Below are positions 8,059-15,465 of a DNA stretch of 41,305 nt, piece by piece; the stretch's first letter is position 1; each line of letters opens with the position of its first letter. Location: assembly GCF_022012395.1 (NCBI RefSeq), contig NZ_JAKLTQ010000032.1, positions 1 through 41,305 on the forward strand, given 5' to 3'. The translations under genes were made by a program, and so were the position numbers. This stretch comes from Arthrobacter hankyongi (GTDB lineage Bacteria; Actinomycetota; Actinomycetes; Actinomycetales; Micrococcaceae). The notes under the pieces were generated by a model. That model was not told the DNA's origin and searched no databases. It saw only the letters and a list, made by a program, of their open reading frames with translations.

Positions 8059-8646
8059 TTGCGAGTTCCCGCAAAAGAACGTAAGGAACAGCTGATTGCC
8101 GCCACAGCGGAACTGATGAAGCGCGACGGGGTACAGGCGATCAAGCTTCGCGACGTGGCCAAGGAGGCGGGCGCCCCCCTGGCCACGCTGCACTACTGCT
8201 TCAGCGACAAGGACGAGCTCATGGACGCCGCCGCCGAGCACTGGCTACGGCATATGAGCAGTTTTTCAACCGACGTCCCCCTCGACTCCGGGCTGCGCAA
8301 AGCACTGGAACATGTCGCCGAGGGCTACTGGGGCCTGCTTGAGGAATCGCCGGCCGACATCCTGGCCCAAGTCGAGCTCGTCACCTGGGCCACGCGCAAT
8401 GCGGCCGTCAGTCCCTTGGCCGCCAAAATCTATCCGGCCTACGAAACGGAACTGGGCAAGGTCTTTTCTACCGCTGCCAGCAACAGCAGGGAACAAAGCA
8501 ACCTGGAATTCGGAGCACTGGCGCGTGCCTTCATCGCTGTCTTCGACGGCGCAGCCCTGCAGTACATGACCGATCCGGCCGCTGAAGGCCACCGGGACCG
8601 CTACTTCATGATGATCGACGCGCTCCTGATGAAGGCCGGCGTCTGA
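8059..8646 (+). CDS. TetR/AcrR-family transcriptional regulator
   Basis: The protein has 195 residues when started at TTG 8059, which follows a strong GGGGAGGG ribosome site; longer readings run into the control region. The N-terminal helix-turn-helix is standard for the family: RKEQLIAATAELM, then IKLRDVAKEAGAPLATLHYCFSDKDELM. The ligand-binding C-terminal half is variable and gives no ligand. It is divergent from the cupin/TorT-like transporter operon with two perfect inverted repeats between them, so it probably represses that operon until an amine-related inducer binds. No other gene follows closely on this strand. Confidence 0.9.
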   Translation: MRVPAKERKEQLIAATAELMKRDGVQAIKLRDVAKEAGAPLATLHYCFSDKDELMDAAAEHWLRHMSSFSTDVPLDSGLRKALEHVAEGYWGLLEESPADILAQVELVTWATRNAAVSPLAAKIYPAYETELGKVFSTAASNSREQSNLEFGALARAFIAVFDGAALQYMTDPAAEGHRDRYFMMIDALLMKAGV

Positions 8647-9015
8647 GCGACGTCCATCCCGACATCTGGGGCAAAACCGGTAAGCGCAGATAGACGCGGC
8701 ACACGGGGGCCGGCCCGGCCGGCCGCATCCCGCAGGGTGTCGGCGGTTCAAAAAAGACCTGATCAGTTATGGGGACCTGCCGGGTTCTGGCACCCGGGGA
8801 GGACCGGCTCATAGCCTTGCTGGAGGAACCGCCATCGACGAAGCCTGGAGTTCAGGGGCGAAACAGCAATTCCCATACCCGTCTTTCAACGCCGGTAACC
8901 GTGATTATGTTGCCTAAGGCAACTTGACATAAGGTCAATTATCGGCGTTTCTGGGTGGGATTCTGGGTGTGATCTGGTCATTGATACGGCCTGCTTTCCA
9001 TGCGATCATGGAGAC
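8647..9015. other. Intergenic region between TetR gene and toxin-antitoxin pair
   Basis: No convincing gene is visible. Shortly after the TetR stop lies a GC-rich hairpin (GGCCGG 8708-8713 with CCGGCC 8719-8724) that could end that transcript. A second small hairpin (CCGGGT 8780-8785, ACCCGG 8792-8797) follows. The AT-rich right end carries the two palindromes described separately. Confidence 0.5.
8910..8938. promoter_or_regulatory. Paired palindromes upstream of the antitoxin gene
   Basis: TTGCC-TAA-GGCAA (8910-8922) and TTGAC-ATAAG-GTCAA (8924-8938) are two perfect 5-bp-arm inverted repeats separated by one base, in a locally AT-rich stretch about 80 bp before the antitoxin start. Toxin-antitoxin operons are usually autoregulated by the antitoxin binding such sites. 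The spacing and similar half-sites (TTGMC) suggest cooperative dimers. Confidence 0.5.
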
Positions 9016-9408
9016 ATGACAGCTGTTGCAGGGGCCCGCGGCGGGCTGAAGGCGCATCAGGATTCCATTCGGCTTCCCGCAGCCGAGCTGGTCCGCGACC
9101 TGCGTGACATCCTGGGTGCGAAGCTGGTTGCCTATATCGGTTCGGTGAAGGAAACCCGGGCCGTGCGGCAGTGGGCCGACGGTGAACGCAAGCCCTCGGC
9201 CGAGGTGATGACGCGGCTGCGCCATGCCTACCATGTGGCCGCGCTGCTGGCCGAGCGAGACTCACGCGCCGTGGTTCAGGCATGGTTCCAGGGCATGAAT
9301 CCACAGCTGGACGATGTGCCGCCGGCACGGCTGCTGCGTGAAGGCCAGGTCGAGGACGGGGCACAGGCGGTACTTGCCGCCGCCAGAGCGTTCGCGGCGG
9401 CAGGCTGA
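9016..9408 (+). CDS. Xre/MbcA/ParS-type antitoxin
   Basis: This 130-residue protein has a helix-turn-helix-like middle (LVAYIGSVKETRAVRQWADGE). Its C-terminal segment, GMNPQLDDVPPARLLREG followed by VLAAARAFA, is typical of the toxin-binding domain of Xre-type antitoxins of RES toxins (DUF2384 group). It should neutralise the toxin encoded 3 bp downstream and repress the operon. GGAG lies only two bases before the ATG, so the ribosome site is closer than usual; an upstream ATG at 9008 runs into a stop after three codons. The palindromes at 8910-8938 are the likely operator. Confidence 0.85.
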   Translation: MTAVAGARGGLKAHQDSIRLPAAELVRDLRDILGAKLVAYIGSVKETRAVRQWADGERKPSAEVMTRLRHAYHVAALLAERDSRAVVQAWFQGMNPQLDDVPPARLLREGQVEDGAQAVLAAARAFAAAG

Positions 9409-9411
9409 CGG

Positions 9412-10122
9412 GTGGGTCCTGAACAACTGGCAACAGTTACCAGAGGTGGAGACGCCCGGGTTTGGCGTATTGGATTCCGCCCTGACCCTTGGGCGTGGAG
9501 TGGCTGGGAATGGGCAACCGACGGCAGGTTCCCCGGCCGATGGGATGACCTGCACGGAAACTTCCGTACGGTTTACGCCGGATCCAGCCTGCAGGCATGC
9601 CTGCTTGAGGTGCTGGCCTCATTCCGCCGCGACGCCAGGCTTGCCATGGAGCTGGACGAGATCGTTGAGGATGATGAAGACGCAGTGCTGCACCCTACTG
9701 TGCCGTCAGGGCAAGTCCCCCGCGAATGGCTCGATGCCCGTGCTGCTACGTCAGCCGAACTGACAGGCACGTACTGTGCCGTGACTGACTCCAGGTCCAT
9801 CGCAGCCCTGTATCCGCACTTCATCGGCACCGCCCTCAGTCTTGGCCTGACGGACTTTGACGCCGCTGCCCTGAAAGACGCCCGACCGCGTCAACTGACC
9901 CAAGCAATCGCGGCTTGGATCTACGAGACCACCGACATCGATGGCGTTACATTCGCCTCCCGCCACGGCGACGACCTGCGGCTATGGGCGATCTTCGAAC
10001 GACCAGGCGACGGTTCGCTCAGCCCAAGACTTCGGCATACCCGGGCCGAGGAACTCCACCATGACAGCAACGCCATCAAGGACGCCTTTCAAATGCTCGG
10101 CCTGACCTGGAAGAACGAATAA
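9412..10122 (+). CDS. RES-domain toxin (NAD+-depleting family)
   Basis: A 236-residue protein starting at GTG, 3 bp after the antitoxin stop. It shows the RES-domain landmarks: an arginine in VWRIGF, the GRWDDLHGNFRTVYAGSS segment with the conserved Gly-Arg and Tyr, the glutamate in ACLLEVLA, and a late serine region. Characterised RES toxins (MbcT, ParT, Res) degrade or consume NAD+ or ADP-ribosylate targets. At about 236 residues it is longer than many RES toxins (about 150-200), with an acidic insert near residues 80-90 (IVEDDEDAV). The two genes are clearly one operon. Confidence 0.88.
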   Translation: MGPEQLATVTRGGDARVWRIGFRPDPWAWSGWEWATDGRFPGRWDDLHGNFRTVYAGSSLQACLLEVLASFRRDARLAMELDEIVEDDEDAVLHPTVPSGQVPREWLDARAATSAELTGTYCAVTDSRSIAALYPHFIGTALSLGLTDFDAAALKDARPRQLTQAIAAWIYETTDIDGVTFASRHGDDLRLWAIFERPGDGSLSPRLRHTRAEELHHDSNAIKDAFQMLGLTWKNE

Positions 10123-10226
10123 GCCACTCCCCCTGCCCCCATCCGCCTGGCTTGACGGAATCACGGTTATCGGCGCTTACACGTGAGGTGTGGATGCTGC
10201 CCATAACGGACGTTATTTCAAGTAGC

Positions 10227-10473
10227 TGTCCCGTCTCATCTAAAGTTGCCCAATCTCATTACAATCGGCCCATCCGGGCAATCTGTCTCACTTCAGTTGG
10301 GTCATCAGTCGAGATCCCGTGTATTTTCGGGGTTCCCAGCTCATCCGCACCTGCTGCAATTCTGCGATTTGGGCCAACTGTAATGAGACAAAACCGACGA
10401 AATCCGTCTCACTTAAGTTGGATCACCCGCAGAAAATCAGAGCCCGATGATCCAACTTAGATGAGACTGGACA
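10227..10473. mobile_element. 247-bp non-coding MITE-like element with IS21-like ends
   Basis: The element starts TGTCCCGTCTCATCTAA and ends with the inverted copy of TGTCCAGTCTCATCTAA (16 of 17 identical). It is flanked on both sides by the 5-bp direct repeat GTAGC (10222-10226 and 10474-10478). Inside are further copies of a roughly 20-bp motif, consensus GTCTCAyTtaAGTTGG: at 10233, 10253 and 10285 near the left end and at 10371-10389 (inverted), 10406 and 10448-10467 (inverted) near the right. Multiple terminal repeats and TGT...ACA ends are typical of the IS21 family. There is no room for istA/istB, so it would depend on a transposase elsewhere. It sits 104 bp after the RES toxin gene. 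Confidence 0.8.
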
Positions 10474-10478
10474 GTAGC

Positions 10479-11438
10479 GTTTCGGGAACGCTCCCCAACC
10501 GGGTGTCCCGTGCCACGCGGGATGTCAGTGTGCCATGAAGTTACCAGTGACGCTCGTTGGTGTGCCAGATTCTTGGCAGTGGACGCCGGGGAACAGCGTT
10601 CCGGCCAGGCCTGATACTGCAACTGCTCAAAATCACTGACAACCTCGCCGGCACACCCCTTCTAGGATCCGCGCCAGGAAGCTGTCAGTAGGTCCCTCCT
10701 GCTGACACATCCGATGGCACGGGACACCGGGCTTGGACAGAGCGTCTGCCGCTGCAGTTGAACTCGCTGTGCGGGGTTCCGGACTCTGCTGTACCCCCGG
10801 CGGCCCGCAGACGGCCATGCCGCGGCAGCCGGAGCCTTGCCCGTCACCCGTGGCACCTATGCTGAAGCGCCGGTCCGATAGGCCCGCAGCGGCTGCCGGT
10901 CGAGTCCATGCATCTTCAGTATCTGGCAACCTCCACGTGCAGGCCGTGCCCATTGAGTCCTGCCTGCGAAGCGGCAGAAAAGCCTTCCCGGCCTATCTGG
11001 CCGAAACGAAGGTGCCCGGCGTTAACTGATGTCCAGCCCTGTCGGGGAAAGCGTCCGCCCGAGGCGACATCGTCTGCCGGCGGCGGGACCGGCTAATGTT
11101 CTGCACCGGTCGGACGCCACGGTGTCGCTGCATGCGTTAGCGGGCAGCGAGGCTCAAACTTCCCGGTCCGCAGCACCGCAGCCTGCCTGCTGCCTCGTCG
11201 TCTGCCGTCGGGTTCGATGCGGTGCTGTTCAGGTTGGGGGATCGCGGAGCGGTGTCGGCGTTCCTCAGTGTGGAGGGCGGATGGCACGTGTCCCGGGTGG
11301 CGGATCCGGGACACGTGCCAATTTCGCTCCTGCAGCCGGCTCCACTGCAGGAGGGCAGCGCCGCCGGTTTCCCGATGGCCGGCAGTATCGGGAAACCTGG
11401 CGGCGGGTCTTGGAAATCCTGTCGAAGTTGCCTCCTTT
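10479..11438. other. Gene-poor spacer right of the MITE
   Basis: No reading frame here looks like a gene; the open frames have unusual composition on both strands and no recognisable motif. Next to the MITE, AGCGTT-TCGGG-AACGCT (10476-10492) forms a small hairpin that overlaps the target duplication, so the element inserted beside a stem. Two larger hairpins occur at 11282-11403 and are listed separately. No tRNA or known RNA was seen. Confidence 0.45.
11282..11403. repeat. Two tandem long hairpins
   Basis: The first is a perfect 15-bp inverted repeat (11282-11296 with 11306-11320, loop 9). The second pairs 11361-11376 with 11387-11403 with a single bulged base. They lie 35-157 bp beyond the stop of the leftward small gene at 11439. 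They could be terminators for it, though neither is followed by a T-run, or the fold of a structured RNA. Confidence 0.5.
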
Positions 11439-11651
11439 TTAATGGCCGCGGAAGCTGGTGTGCTCCTGGTGGGTGAACCCGTAGGGGACACGCTCGCTGA
11501 GCGCGAGGACGTAATGTCCTGCGTCGATCTTCGTGACCAGGATGCCGTGGGTGCGGCTTTGCATCGCCTGGAGCCGCAGTTGCTCTTCCGCACGGCCAAG
11601 CTGCTCCTGCGCGTGCCAGGGATTCTTCGCCGGTACATGAATCGCGGGCAT
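11439..11651 (-). CDS. Small hypothetical protein (70 aa)
   Basis: Start at ATG 11651 gives M-P-A-I-H-V and 70 residues. The middle is a short charged helix rich in Gln and Arg (QEQLGRAEEQLRLQAMQ). It is followed by a hydrophobic alternating pattern, GILVTKIDAGHYVLALSE, that looks like two beta strands, and a tail FTHQEH. From memory, small orphan proteins of this style (ILVTR...ALS..VPYG) are common in Arthrobacter-type genomes, but I cannot name a family. It reads the same way as the small gene at 11803-12009, 151 bp away, and the two may be a pair. The ribosome site is weak. Confidence 0.6.
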   Translation of the reverse strand: MPAIHVPAKNPWHAQEQLGRAEEQLRLQAMQSRTHGILVTKIDAGHYVLALSERVPYGFTHQEHTSFRGH

Positions 11652-11802
11652 TGGTTTCTTACTTTCTTCAGCGGCCGTGGTGTTTTGGGTGCACACTGTA
11701 CGGCCCCAGCGGTGATCCCTTCTCCAGGAACACAGGGAATCCGTCGGATACGGCTGCGCCGCTGGCGTCCGACATCCGACGGGTGCTCCTCGCAGGCTTT
11801 AT

Positions 11803-12009
11803 CTATCGGGGGTGGATTTCGTTCTCGTCTGTGGAGAACAGGTTCCGCTCCCCTGTCCGCGCGTCACGGATCCAGATGATGTTCAGCCAGTGTGCGGCTT
11901 CGTCTACGGTGCCGTGCCGGCGATGTCCGCCTCGGTTGATGAATGTGACCTTATCGCCGGCCCGCAGTACCGCTGCGTCCCTGGATACGGGGTGGTCGTG
12001 CTTGGTCAT
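11803..12009 (-). CDS. Small hypothetical protein (68 aa), KOW/SH3-like
   Basis: Start at ATG 12009 follows AAGGA eight bases upstream. The 68 residues contain VLRAGDKVTFINRGGHRRHGTV, then NIIWIRDARTGERNLF: a small all-beta pattern like a KOW or SH3 barrel with a basic loop. This suggests nucleic-acid or ribosome contact but proves nothing. Similar small orphans occur in Arthrobacter genomes as far as I recall. It may be cotranscribed with the small gene at 11439-11651. The open frame extends upstream to 12183, but that part has low-complexity composition and no ribosome site. Confidence 0.6.
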   Translation of the reverse strand: MTKHDHPVSRDAAVLRAGDKVTFINRGGHRRHGTVDEAAHWLNIIWIRDARTGERNLFSTDENEIHPR

Positions 12010-12165
12010 ATCCGTCCTTGAGGTGTTCCGTCCCGGTTCCTCCGTGGGAGGAGGCTCGTCGGGTTTTCGATGCTGCGTTTGAAGGCGGCCGGACACCGGC
12101 TGCGGCAGCTCCCCTGGCCCCCGTGCCGGCATGCGCCGATGCCGTGCCGTCGTGCTTCCCGGCGG

Positions 12166-12201
12166 GCCGGTTTCCGTCCGCATCCACGGACGGAAACCGG
12201 C
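12166..12201 (-). terminator. Terminator-like hairpin after the MHS transporter gene
   Basis: A perfect 15-bp inverted repeat (12166-12180 with 12187-12201) with a 6-nt loop starts 13 bp beyond the stop of the leftward transporter gene. The stem core is GGTTTCCGTCCG. No T-run follows on the minus strand. Its position makes it the likely end of that transcript. Confidence 0.75.
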
Positions 12202-12214
12202 GAGGCTGCATGGT

Positions 12215-13543
12215 TCAGGTCAGGTCCTTGCCCTTGGTCTCGGGCGAGACGATGGCGGCGATCAGCACGAAGGCGCAGAGCACGATCAGGTAGATGTCGA
12301 ATGCGCGCGGGTTGCCTTGGGAGTAGAGCCAGGCCTGCAGGTACGGGGCGGTTCCGCCGGTGACGGCGCCGGCGATGGAGTAGGGCAGGCCCATGCCGAT
12401 GGCCCGGACGTTGGTGGGGAACTGTTCCGGGAAGAAGGCGGGCATGATGGCCGTCGGGGCGGCGATGAGCACCATGCCTGCAGCCATGTAGACCGCCAGC
12501 CGCCAGGAGTCCTGGCCGCCGTTGAAGACCAGGGTCAGCGGGATGATCAGGACCATGGCGCCGATGGCGAAGAAGTACCAGTTGAACTTGCGGCCGATCC
12601 GGTCCGAGAGCCAGCCGAAGAAGACCAGGCAGCCGATGAAGAACAGATTCGCAGCGGTGCTGATCCACAGCACGTGCTGCGGGTTCATCTTCAGGGCGCC
12701 GATGGCGAAGGAGGGGGCCATGATGGACCAGACGTAGAACAGCACGGTGCCGCCGGCGCTGAGTGCGATGATGCGCAGGCAGGCGCCGCGGTGTTTCCAT
12801 ACCTCGGGCCAGATCGAGGTCCGGGCCCCGGTGGCCTTGGCGGCCTCGAGCTGCTCGGCCCGTTCCTTGAACATCGGGGTTTCGTCGAGCTTCCGGCGCA
12901 GGTACATCGCGTAGATGCCCAGCAGCCCGCCGATGATGAACGGGATGCGCCAGGCCCACTCGCGCACGCCCTCGGGTCCGAACAGGCTGGTGAGGATGGC
13001 TCCGAGCAGGGTGGCCGCGATGACGCCCACGGTCACGAAGCCGAAGACGCTGGAGGACCACAGGCCGCGGGACTTGCTCGGGGCCATTTCGGTCACATAG
13101 GTGAAGGAGGAGACCACTTCGCCGCCGTGGCCGAAGCCCTGCAGAAGCCGGCCCAGCAACAGGAAAACAGCCGCCGCGGCGCCGATCATCGCATGGCTGG
13201 GCGAGATGCCGATCAGCAGGGAGCCGCCGGCGGTGACCATCATCGATACGGACATGGCCAGGCGGCGGCCCCTGCGGTCGGCGAACCAGCCGAAGAAGAG
13301 CCCGCCCAGCGGGCGCATCAGGAACCCGGCGGCGAACACCGCCAGCGTGCCCAACAGGGAAGTCAGTGCGTTGTCGGCCTTGAAAAACTGGCCGGCAAAA
13401 TAGGCCGCGAAGATCGAGTACGCGGTCCAGTCGTACCATTCGAGCGCGTTGCCGACGCCGACGCCGAGGATGATGCGCTGCTTCTCGCGACCGGACAGCT
13501 GCGCCGCTGCCGGGCCGGTAAGGGCAGGGGTGGTTGAAGTCAT
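12215..13543 (-). CDS. MFS transporter, metabolite:H+ symporter (MHS) family
   Basis: A 442-residue, about 12-helix membrane protein. The MHS family signs are ALEWYDWTAYSIFAAYFA in helix 1, GGLFFGWFADRRGRR (the loop 2-3 motif), LGRLLQGFGHGGE, and the charged loop RRKLDETPMF. Members import organic acids such as aromatic acids, shikimate, alpha-ketoglutarate or proline/betaine with protons. Start at ATG 13543 (M-T-S-T-T-P) follows GAAAG by eight bases; an in-frame ATG at 13597 lacks a ribosome site. It faces the flavin reductase gene across a 168-bp gap on the same strand, and its leader shares motifs with the divergent promoter at 14350-14433. It is probably the uptake gene of the monooxygenase pathway. 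Confidence 0.92.
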   Translation of the reverse strand: MTSTTPALTGPAAAQLSGREKQRIILGVGVGNALEWYDWTAYSIFAAYFAGQFFKADNALTSLLGTLAVFAAGFLMRPLGGLFFGWFADRRGRRLAMSVSMMVTAGGSLLIGISPSHAMIGAAAAVFLLLGRLLQGFGHGGEVVSSFTYVTEMAPSKSRGLWSSSVFGFVTVGVIAATLLGAILTSLFGPEGVREWAWRIPFIIGGLLGIYAMYLRRKLDETPMFKERAEQLEAAKATGARTSIWPEVWKHRGACLRIIALSAGGTVLFYVWSIMAPSFAIGALKMNPQHVLWISTAANLFFIGCLVFFGWLSDRIGRKFNWYFFAIGAMVLIIPLTLVFNGGQDSWRLAVYMAAGMVLIAAPTAIMPAFFPEQFPTNVRAIGMGLPYSIAGAVTGGTAPYLQAWLYSQGNPRAFDIYLIVLCAFVLIAAIVSPETKGKDLT

Positions 13544-13629
13544 GGGTTTTCTTTCGCTTGAGGGGAAGTGAAGAGGCTCCGGTCCCGCCGGCTGCACCGC
13601 CGGACGGCCGCCCCACCGCTGTGTACTCT

Positions 13630-13657
13630 GTCACACTTTTTTGACGAAAGTCACTAG
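13630..13657. promoter_or_regulatory. Candidate operator upstream of the MHS transporter
   Basis: GTCACACTTT (13630-13639) and CGAAAGTCACTAG (13645-13657) lie 87-114 bp before the transporter start. Both reappear (10/10 and 12/13 identical) in the divergent region at 14350-14433. Such a paired pattern suggests one regulator, most simply the PaaX-type protein of this module, controls both promoters. Confidence 0.5.
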
Positions 13658-13711
13658 ACCGCCATGTAACGATACGATAACGAGCCGAACATGGCCCCTG
13701 AGGCGGCCCGG

Positions 13712-14212
13712 CTAGGCTGCGGCGAGCTGACGGAAGCGGGAGCCGTGGAAGACCAGCGGCTCGAGGCCCTTGTCTGCGTGCAGGGCGTGGATTTGGAAGA
13801 AGATCACCTGGTGATCCCCGGCCGGGTGCTCGTCGTAGACGCTGCACTCAAACCACACCGGGGCGCCGGGGATGAACACGGCCCCGCCGGTGCCGGTGAC
13901 GGCCTCGATCCCGGCGAATCGGGCGGACTTGTCCCGCCCGGCCAGCTGGCGGCACAGCTGCCCGTGCCCGGCGCCGAGAATGGAAATACCGATCCGCTCG
14001 GCGGCACGCAACCCCGGCCAAGTGGAGGACGAGTTCTGGACTGCAAACATCACCAACGGTGGCTCGAGCGAGACCCCGACGGTGAAGGAGGAGGCAACCA
14101 GCACATGCCTGACGCCGTCAACCTCGGCGGCCAGTGCAGCCACCCCGGAGGGGAAGTGGCCGAAGGTTTCGCGCAGCAGCTGCGGATCGGGGGCGTAGGT
14201 GTTCAGGCTCAT
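13712..14212 (-). CDS. Flavin reductase (HpaC/flavin-reductase-like domain)
   Basis: This 166-residue protein has the split-barrel FMN-binding fold of small flavin reductases. Its landmarks are FPSGVAALAA near the start, VASSFTVGVSLEPPLVMFAVQNSSSTW, and ISILGAGHGQLCRQLAGRDKSARFAGI, with a final H-G-S-R-F. It should use NAD(P)H to make reduced FMN or FAD for the two-component monooxygenase encoded at 15466-16704. It is transcribed divergently from the oxygenase operon, sharing a 253-bp control region. The start at ATG 14212 is preceded by AGAAAGGGCAGTGCC. Confidence 0.93.
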   Translation of the reverse strand: MSLNTYAPDPQLLRETFGHFPSGVAALAAEVDGVRHVLVASSFTVGVSLEPPLVMFAVQNSSSTWPGLRAAERIGISILGAGHGQLCRQLAGRDKSARFAGIEAVTGTGGAVFIPGAPVWFECSVYDEHPAGDHQVIFFQIHALHADKGLEPLVFHGSRFRQLAAA

Positions 14213-14349
14213 GGCACTGCCCTTTCTGCTGGTTCGGGGGGGGGCGGGAAGATGGCGCCGGCCGGCGGCGGCTCAAAGAGGTGCGCAGCCATAGCCTGCG
14301 TGGCAGACAGTGTGGCAGGAAATCCGTGGTTTGTATAGCTAGACTATTG

Positions 14350-14433
14350 CGAACGTCACTAGCTTGACATATGAGCCACGCCATAGTTTTCTATTGCAAC
14401 ATCGTGGCGATCGTAGTAGTTTCGTCACACTTT
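14350..14433. promoter_or_regulatory. Divergent promoter region of the monooxygenase module
   Basis: Between the reductase (leftward) and cupin (rightward) genes lie CGAACGTCACTAG (14350-14362) and GTCACACTTT (14424-14433), matching the transporter leader. The first sits beside TTGACA (14364-14369), a good -35 for the rightward genes; TTTTCT at 14387-14392, 17 bp away, is a possible but weak -10. A direct repeat CTATTGC occurs at 14344-14350 and 14391-14397. A PaaX-family regulator at 18268-19134 is the likely ligand of these sites. Confidence 0.5.
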
Positions 14434-14465
14434 GATGTTTCCCGCCGTCGCCCAGGAGCTTCCCC

Positions 14466-15011
14466 ATGACCCAACAGACCGAGACCGCAGCCGCCGTCAC
14501 CAACCGCGTATCGGTGATCCGCGAACACGAGCGCGAGAACCTCTGGTTCCTCGGCGACCTGATCCAGCCGATCATCACCAGCCAAATGACCCAGGGGCGT
14601 TTCATGATGGCCCTGACCCATGCCAAGGCCGGATCGGAGCCGCCCCTGCACGAGCATGATGCCGAGGACGAAATCTTCTACATCCTGGAGGGCCGGATCC
14701 GCTTCTGGGCCGCCGATACCCAGGTGACACTCGGACCGGGAGACTGCATCCTGATGCCCAGGGACGTCCCGCACATCTTCCAGGTGGTCCCCGAGCTCGA
14801 GGCGAAGTGGCTGGTCATGACCGCACCGGGCGGCCTGGAGGACTTCTTCCGGGCCGTCTCGATCCCGGCCGAGTACGCGGGCCCTCAGCGCGGCTGGAAG
14901 ATGGATGAGGAAACGGAACAGCGGCTGGAGGCCGCCTGCGAGAAGTTCGGCATCACCCTCATCGCTCCCCCGGGCGCCCGCCCGGACGCCCTGCCGGACG
15001 GCGGAGCCTGA
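14466..15011 (+). CDS. Cupin-domain protein, quercetin-dioxygenase-like
   Basis: This 181-residue cupin has complete metal motifs. Motif 1 is H62-E-H64 with E69 and G76 (LHEHDAEDEIFYILEG). Motif 2 is GPGDCILMPRDVPHIFQV with H103. With three His and one Glu as ligands it could bind Fe, Mn or Ni, and many relatives are dioxygenases, for example quercetin 2,3-dioxygenase-like enzymes. It is the first gene of a rightward operon with a SnoaL-like protein, a flavin monooxygenase and an esterase, so it may act on the hydroxylated product. It could instead be an isomerase or decarboxylase. It is the only visible candidate for ring cleavage in the module. Confidence 0.88.
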   Translation: MTQQTETAAAVTNRVSVIREHERENLWFLGDLIQPIITSQMTQGRFMMALTHAKAGSEPPLHEHDAEDEIFYILEGRIRFWAADTQVTLGPGDCILMPRDVPHIFQVVPELEAKWLVMTAPGGLEDFFRAVSIPAEYAGPQRGWKMDEETEQRLEAACEKFGITLIAPPGARPDALPDGGA

Positions 15012-15012
15012 G

Positions 15013-15453
15013 GTGCCCGCCGCCGCAGGCGCGCAGTCCGGGACCGTCCGGGCGTTCTGGGACGCGCAGGCGGCCGGTGATGCCGCCGCCGCCCGTGCGG
15101 TCCTGGCCGAGGACCTGGAATGGACCGTCGCCGGCCGCCACTCCGGCCTCGCCAGGACCTACCGCGGCCGCGAGGCATTCTTCGGCGAACTAATCGCCAC
15201 CCTGTCCGCCACCTTCGAACCCGGCAGCGCGGTCATGGACATCCGCGGCATCTACGAAGATACCGCCCGGTCCACCGTCGTCACCCACCTGCGCGAAACC
15301 GCCCGCACCCGCACCGGACTGGAGTTCGACAACGAGATCGTGACCATCATGACCGTCGAGGACGGGCGCATCACCGCCTGCCGGGAATTCATGGACCTGC
15401 ACGAGGTCCGCCGCACCTTCGGCGGGGACACCGCCGATCCCCACCAGATGTAA
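15013..15453 (+). CDS. SnoaL/NTF2-like protein
   Basis: A 146-residue protein started at GTG 15013, with GGAG six bases upstream inside the end of the cupin gene. The open frame is longer upstream, but that part overlaps the cupin out of frame. The cone-shaped NTF2-like fold is indicated by VRAFWDAQAAGDAAAARAVL, YRGREAFFGELIA, and the final strands IVTIMTVEDGRITACREFMD. SnoaL-like proteins are cyclases, isomerases, hydrolases or small monooxygenases of polyketide and aromatic pathways. It sits between the cupin and monooxygenase genes and is tightly coupled to the cupin, so it probably works on the same substrate. The reaction cannot be deduced. Confidence 0.85.
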   Translation: MPAAAGAQSGTVRAFWDAQAAGDAAAARAVLAEDLEWTVAGRHSGLARTYRGREAFFGELIATLSATFEPGSAVMDIRGIYEDTARSTVVTHLRETARTRTGLEFDNEIVTIMTVEDGRITACREFMDLHEVRRTFGGDTADPHQM

Positions 15454-15465
15454 AGGTTTGAAACC

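Noticed and set aside
10227-10473. The repeated GTCTCA motif as a CRISPR array or integron attC site
   Set aside because: The copies are in mixed orientation with irregular spacing, and the perfect flanking duplication and terminal inverted repeats fit a transposable element instead.
10633-11442. Several open frames of 60-137 residues right of the MITE
   Set aside because: They show no family motif, lack ribosome sites, and have Ser/Arg/Pro-rich composition typical of non-coding GC-rich DNA.
12006-13847. 613-residue minus-strand frame overlapping the MHS transporter
   Set aside because: It is an alternative frame of the transporter, rich in Arg, Pro and His; the transporter frame has clear membrane segments and family motifs.
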